Shown one piece after another: positions 62,635-64,000 of a stretch of 64,000 bases of DNA. This DNA comes from Stenotrophomonas sp046736075. Its GTDB lineage: Bacteria > Pseudomonadota > Gammaproteobacteria > Xanthomonadales > Xanthomonadaceae. Within the stretch, counting starts at the first letter, position 1. Each line of letters starts with the position of its first letter. The notes beneath the pieces were generated by a model. The model did no database searches. It saw nothing but the letters and a program-made list of their open reading frames with translations, and was not told the origin of the DNA. The translations under genes and the position numbers were made by a program. Location: NCBI RefSeq assembly GCF_046736075.1, contig NZ_CP177163.1:2418001-2482000 (forward strand), given 5' to 3'.

Positions 62635-64000
62635 ATGCAAGACAAGATCATTCAAGCCCTGCGCCGCAATGCGGTCGACGATGCCGTGCAGCTGGCCCGC
62701 GAGTGGACCGCCGCCGAACCGACGCAGCCGCAGGCCCATCGCCTGCTGGCGCTGGCCCTGCAGCAGCAGGAACAGTTCGAACCGGCCCTGGAAAGCCTGC
62801 AGCAGGCGCTGGCGCTGGCCCCGGACGATGCCGACCTGCACCTCATGCAGGCCGGCCTGTTGATGGCCCTGCGCCAGTTCGACGCCGCCGGCTCGGCGCT
62901 GGACCGCACCGCCGCACTCAACCCCAACGAACTGTCGGCCTACCTGATGCAGGCCCACCTGGCGCTGGGCCGCAACGATGTGGATGAGGCCGAGCGCCTG
63001 GCGCGCCTGGCCAGCCGCATCGATGAAGACCATCCCGAACTGGCCGCGATCAACGGCATGGCGGCGCTGCGCCGCGGTGACGGCGACCGCGCACTGGCGC
63101 TGCTGTCGGCTGCCAGCGAAGCCATGCCGGGCGACTCGCGCGTGCTGTATGCGCTGGGCTTCGCCTACCTGGGCAAGGACATGCTGGCCTTCGCCGAACA
63201 GGCGTTCCGCCGCGTGCTTGAGCTCAACCCCACGCTGACCACGCTGCAGGGTCTGGTGGTGCAGCTCGCCCTGCGCCAGGGCCACGTGGACAGCGCCGCG
63301 GCGATGATGGGCCCGATGCTGGCCGCCCCGGGCGGCGACAGCGTGGCCATGCGCCGCCTGGCCGGTGAACTGGCGCTGCAGTCCGGGCAACCGCTGCAGG
63401 CGCTGGAACACCTGCTGCCCGCATTGGAGCAGGCCCCCTCGGACCGCCAGGTGCTGCAGCTGCTGCTGATGTGCTGGCAGCGCCTGGGCCGCGAACAGCA
63501 GGCCCGCGAGCACCTGGACACCGTGCTGGAATCGCACCCGGAGGTGCACGACCTGTGGCTGGCGCGCCTGTCGGTGGAAAGCGTGGGCAGCGATGAGGCC
63601 GTGGCGGTCACCGAGCGCTGGCTGCAGGCGATGCCGGTGCATCTGCCGGCGCTGGAAACGCGCATGCGCCTGCACGACATGGCCAAGGATGCAGACGGTG
63701 CCGAGGCGGTTGCCCGCCGCATCGTCGCGATCGAACCCGGCCGTGCCAGCGGCGAGACCCGCATCGTCGAAGCGCTGCTGAAGCGCGATCCGGCCGCTGC
63801 CGTGGTGCATGTCCAGCAGTTCATCGAACAGGCCCCGGCCGAGGCCCGCGACGGCCTGCGGTCGTGGCTGGGTGCCGTGCAGGACCGTGCCGGCCAGCAC
63901 CGCGACGCGCTCGACACCTGGCTGGGCGTGCACGCGGCGCAGTCGCCGCAGCGCCTGCCGCTGCCGCCGCAGGCCAAGGCACCGCTGAGCTGGCCGGAGC
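62635..64000 (+). CDS. TPR-repeat protein, cut by the window end
   Basis: The first 455 residues are visible and the frame is still open at the window end. The sequence is a long run of TPR-like repeats of about 34 residues from residue 1 onwards (for example FEPALESLQQALALAPDDADL, AEQAFRRVLELNPTLTTLQG), with no signal peptide. The Pro-rich end (LPLPPQAKAPLSW) suggests a linker to another domain; related bacterial TPR proteins often continue into a sulfotransferase domain, which cannot be checked here. Confidence 0.88.
   Translation, partial: MQDKIIQALRRNAVDDAVQLAREWTAAEPTQPQAHRLLALALQQQEQFEPALESLQQALALAPDDADLHLMQAGLLMALRQFDAAGSALDRTAALNPNELSAYLMQAHLALGRNDVDEAERLARLASRIDEDHPELAAINGMAALRRGDGDRALALLSAASEAMPGDSRVLYALGFAYLGKDMLAFAEQAFRRVLELNPTLTTLQGLVVQLALRQGHVDSAAAMMGPMLAAPGGDSVAMRRLAGELALQSGQPLQALEHLLPALEQAPSDRQVLQLLLMCWQRLGREQQAREHLDTVLESHPEVHDLWLARLSVESVGSDEAVAVTERWLQAMPVHLPALETRMRLHDMAKDADGAEAVARRIVAIEPGRASGETRIVEALLKRDPAAAVVHVQQFIEQAPAEARDGLRSWLGAVQDRAGQHRDALDTWLGVHAAQSPQRLPLPPQAKAPLSWPE

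Overview
The window is GC-rich chromosomal DNA from a member of the Xanthomonadaceae, most likely Stenotrophomonas. The gene content (gltB/gltD, plsB, rdgC, ttcA, a BvgS-like hybrid kinase, the indolepyruvate oxidoreductase fusion) fits that family. The strongest clue is the abundance of short palindromes with a GTAG terminus, which match the SMAG/REP family known from S. maltophilia. No rRNA, tRNA, CRISPR, insertion sequence or prophage was seen. Most of the window is ordinary core genome, densely packed, with many 1-4 base stop/start overlaps.

Layout. 1-7.7 kb: yceH-like gene (-), e(P4)-type nucleotidase coupled to pyrF, a secreted trypsin-like protease, a lipoprotein coupled to plsB, and a YdcH-like small protein (-). 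7.8-11.2 kb: ttcA, rdgC and a YgjP-type metallopeptidase; two different palindrome arrays flank the last gene. 11.2-14.9 kb: a two-domain methylglyoxal synthase-like protein (-) divergent from a hybrid histidine kinase that lacks the usual periplasmic sensor, then a small unknown gene. 14.9-21 kb: gltB-gltD (-). 21.1-28.3 kb: three small I78-type protease-inhibitor lipoproteins, topoisomerase IB, an SDR oxidoreductase with a lysine/alanine-rich histone-like tail, a class C beta-lactamase-like hydrolase, and a divergent BlaI/BlaR1-type regulatory pair. 28.3-31.9 kb: a helicase/exonuclease pair resembling MrfA/MrfB (YprA/YprB).

32.5-47.7 kb is the least explained part. Ten genes on the minus strand follow one another: two TldD-like metalloproteases with twin-arginine signals, a TldE-like partner without a signal, a DUF4159 protein, a MoxR ATPase, a DUF58 protein, a BatA-like membrane protein, two further large membrane proteins and an IgaA-like membrane protein. 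Several pairs overlap by 4 bases, so much of this is probably one operon. It looks like an envelope-located peptide-processing system with a MoxR/vWA-type chaperone module. That function is inference.

47.8-64 kb: a DUF938 methyltransferase, a 620-base higher-order palindrome array, the fused indolepyruvate ferredoxin oxidoreductase (-), an AEC transporter, a Ycf46-type AAA ATPase (-), an orphan ParA, SixA-like phosphatase, YceI protein, a ClsC-like phospholipase D lipoprotein, a hotdog thioesterase, a lysophospholipid acyltransferase, a YheT-type hydrolase and the 5' part of a TPR protein cut by the window end. The sixA-yceI-pld genes are tightly packed and probably co-transcribed.
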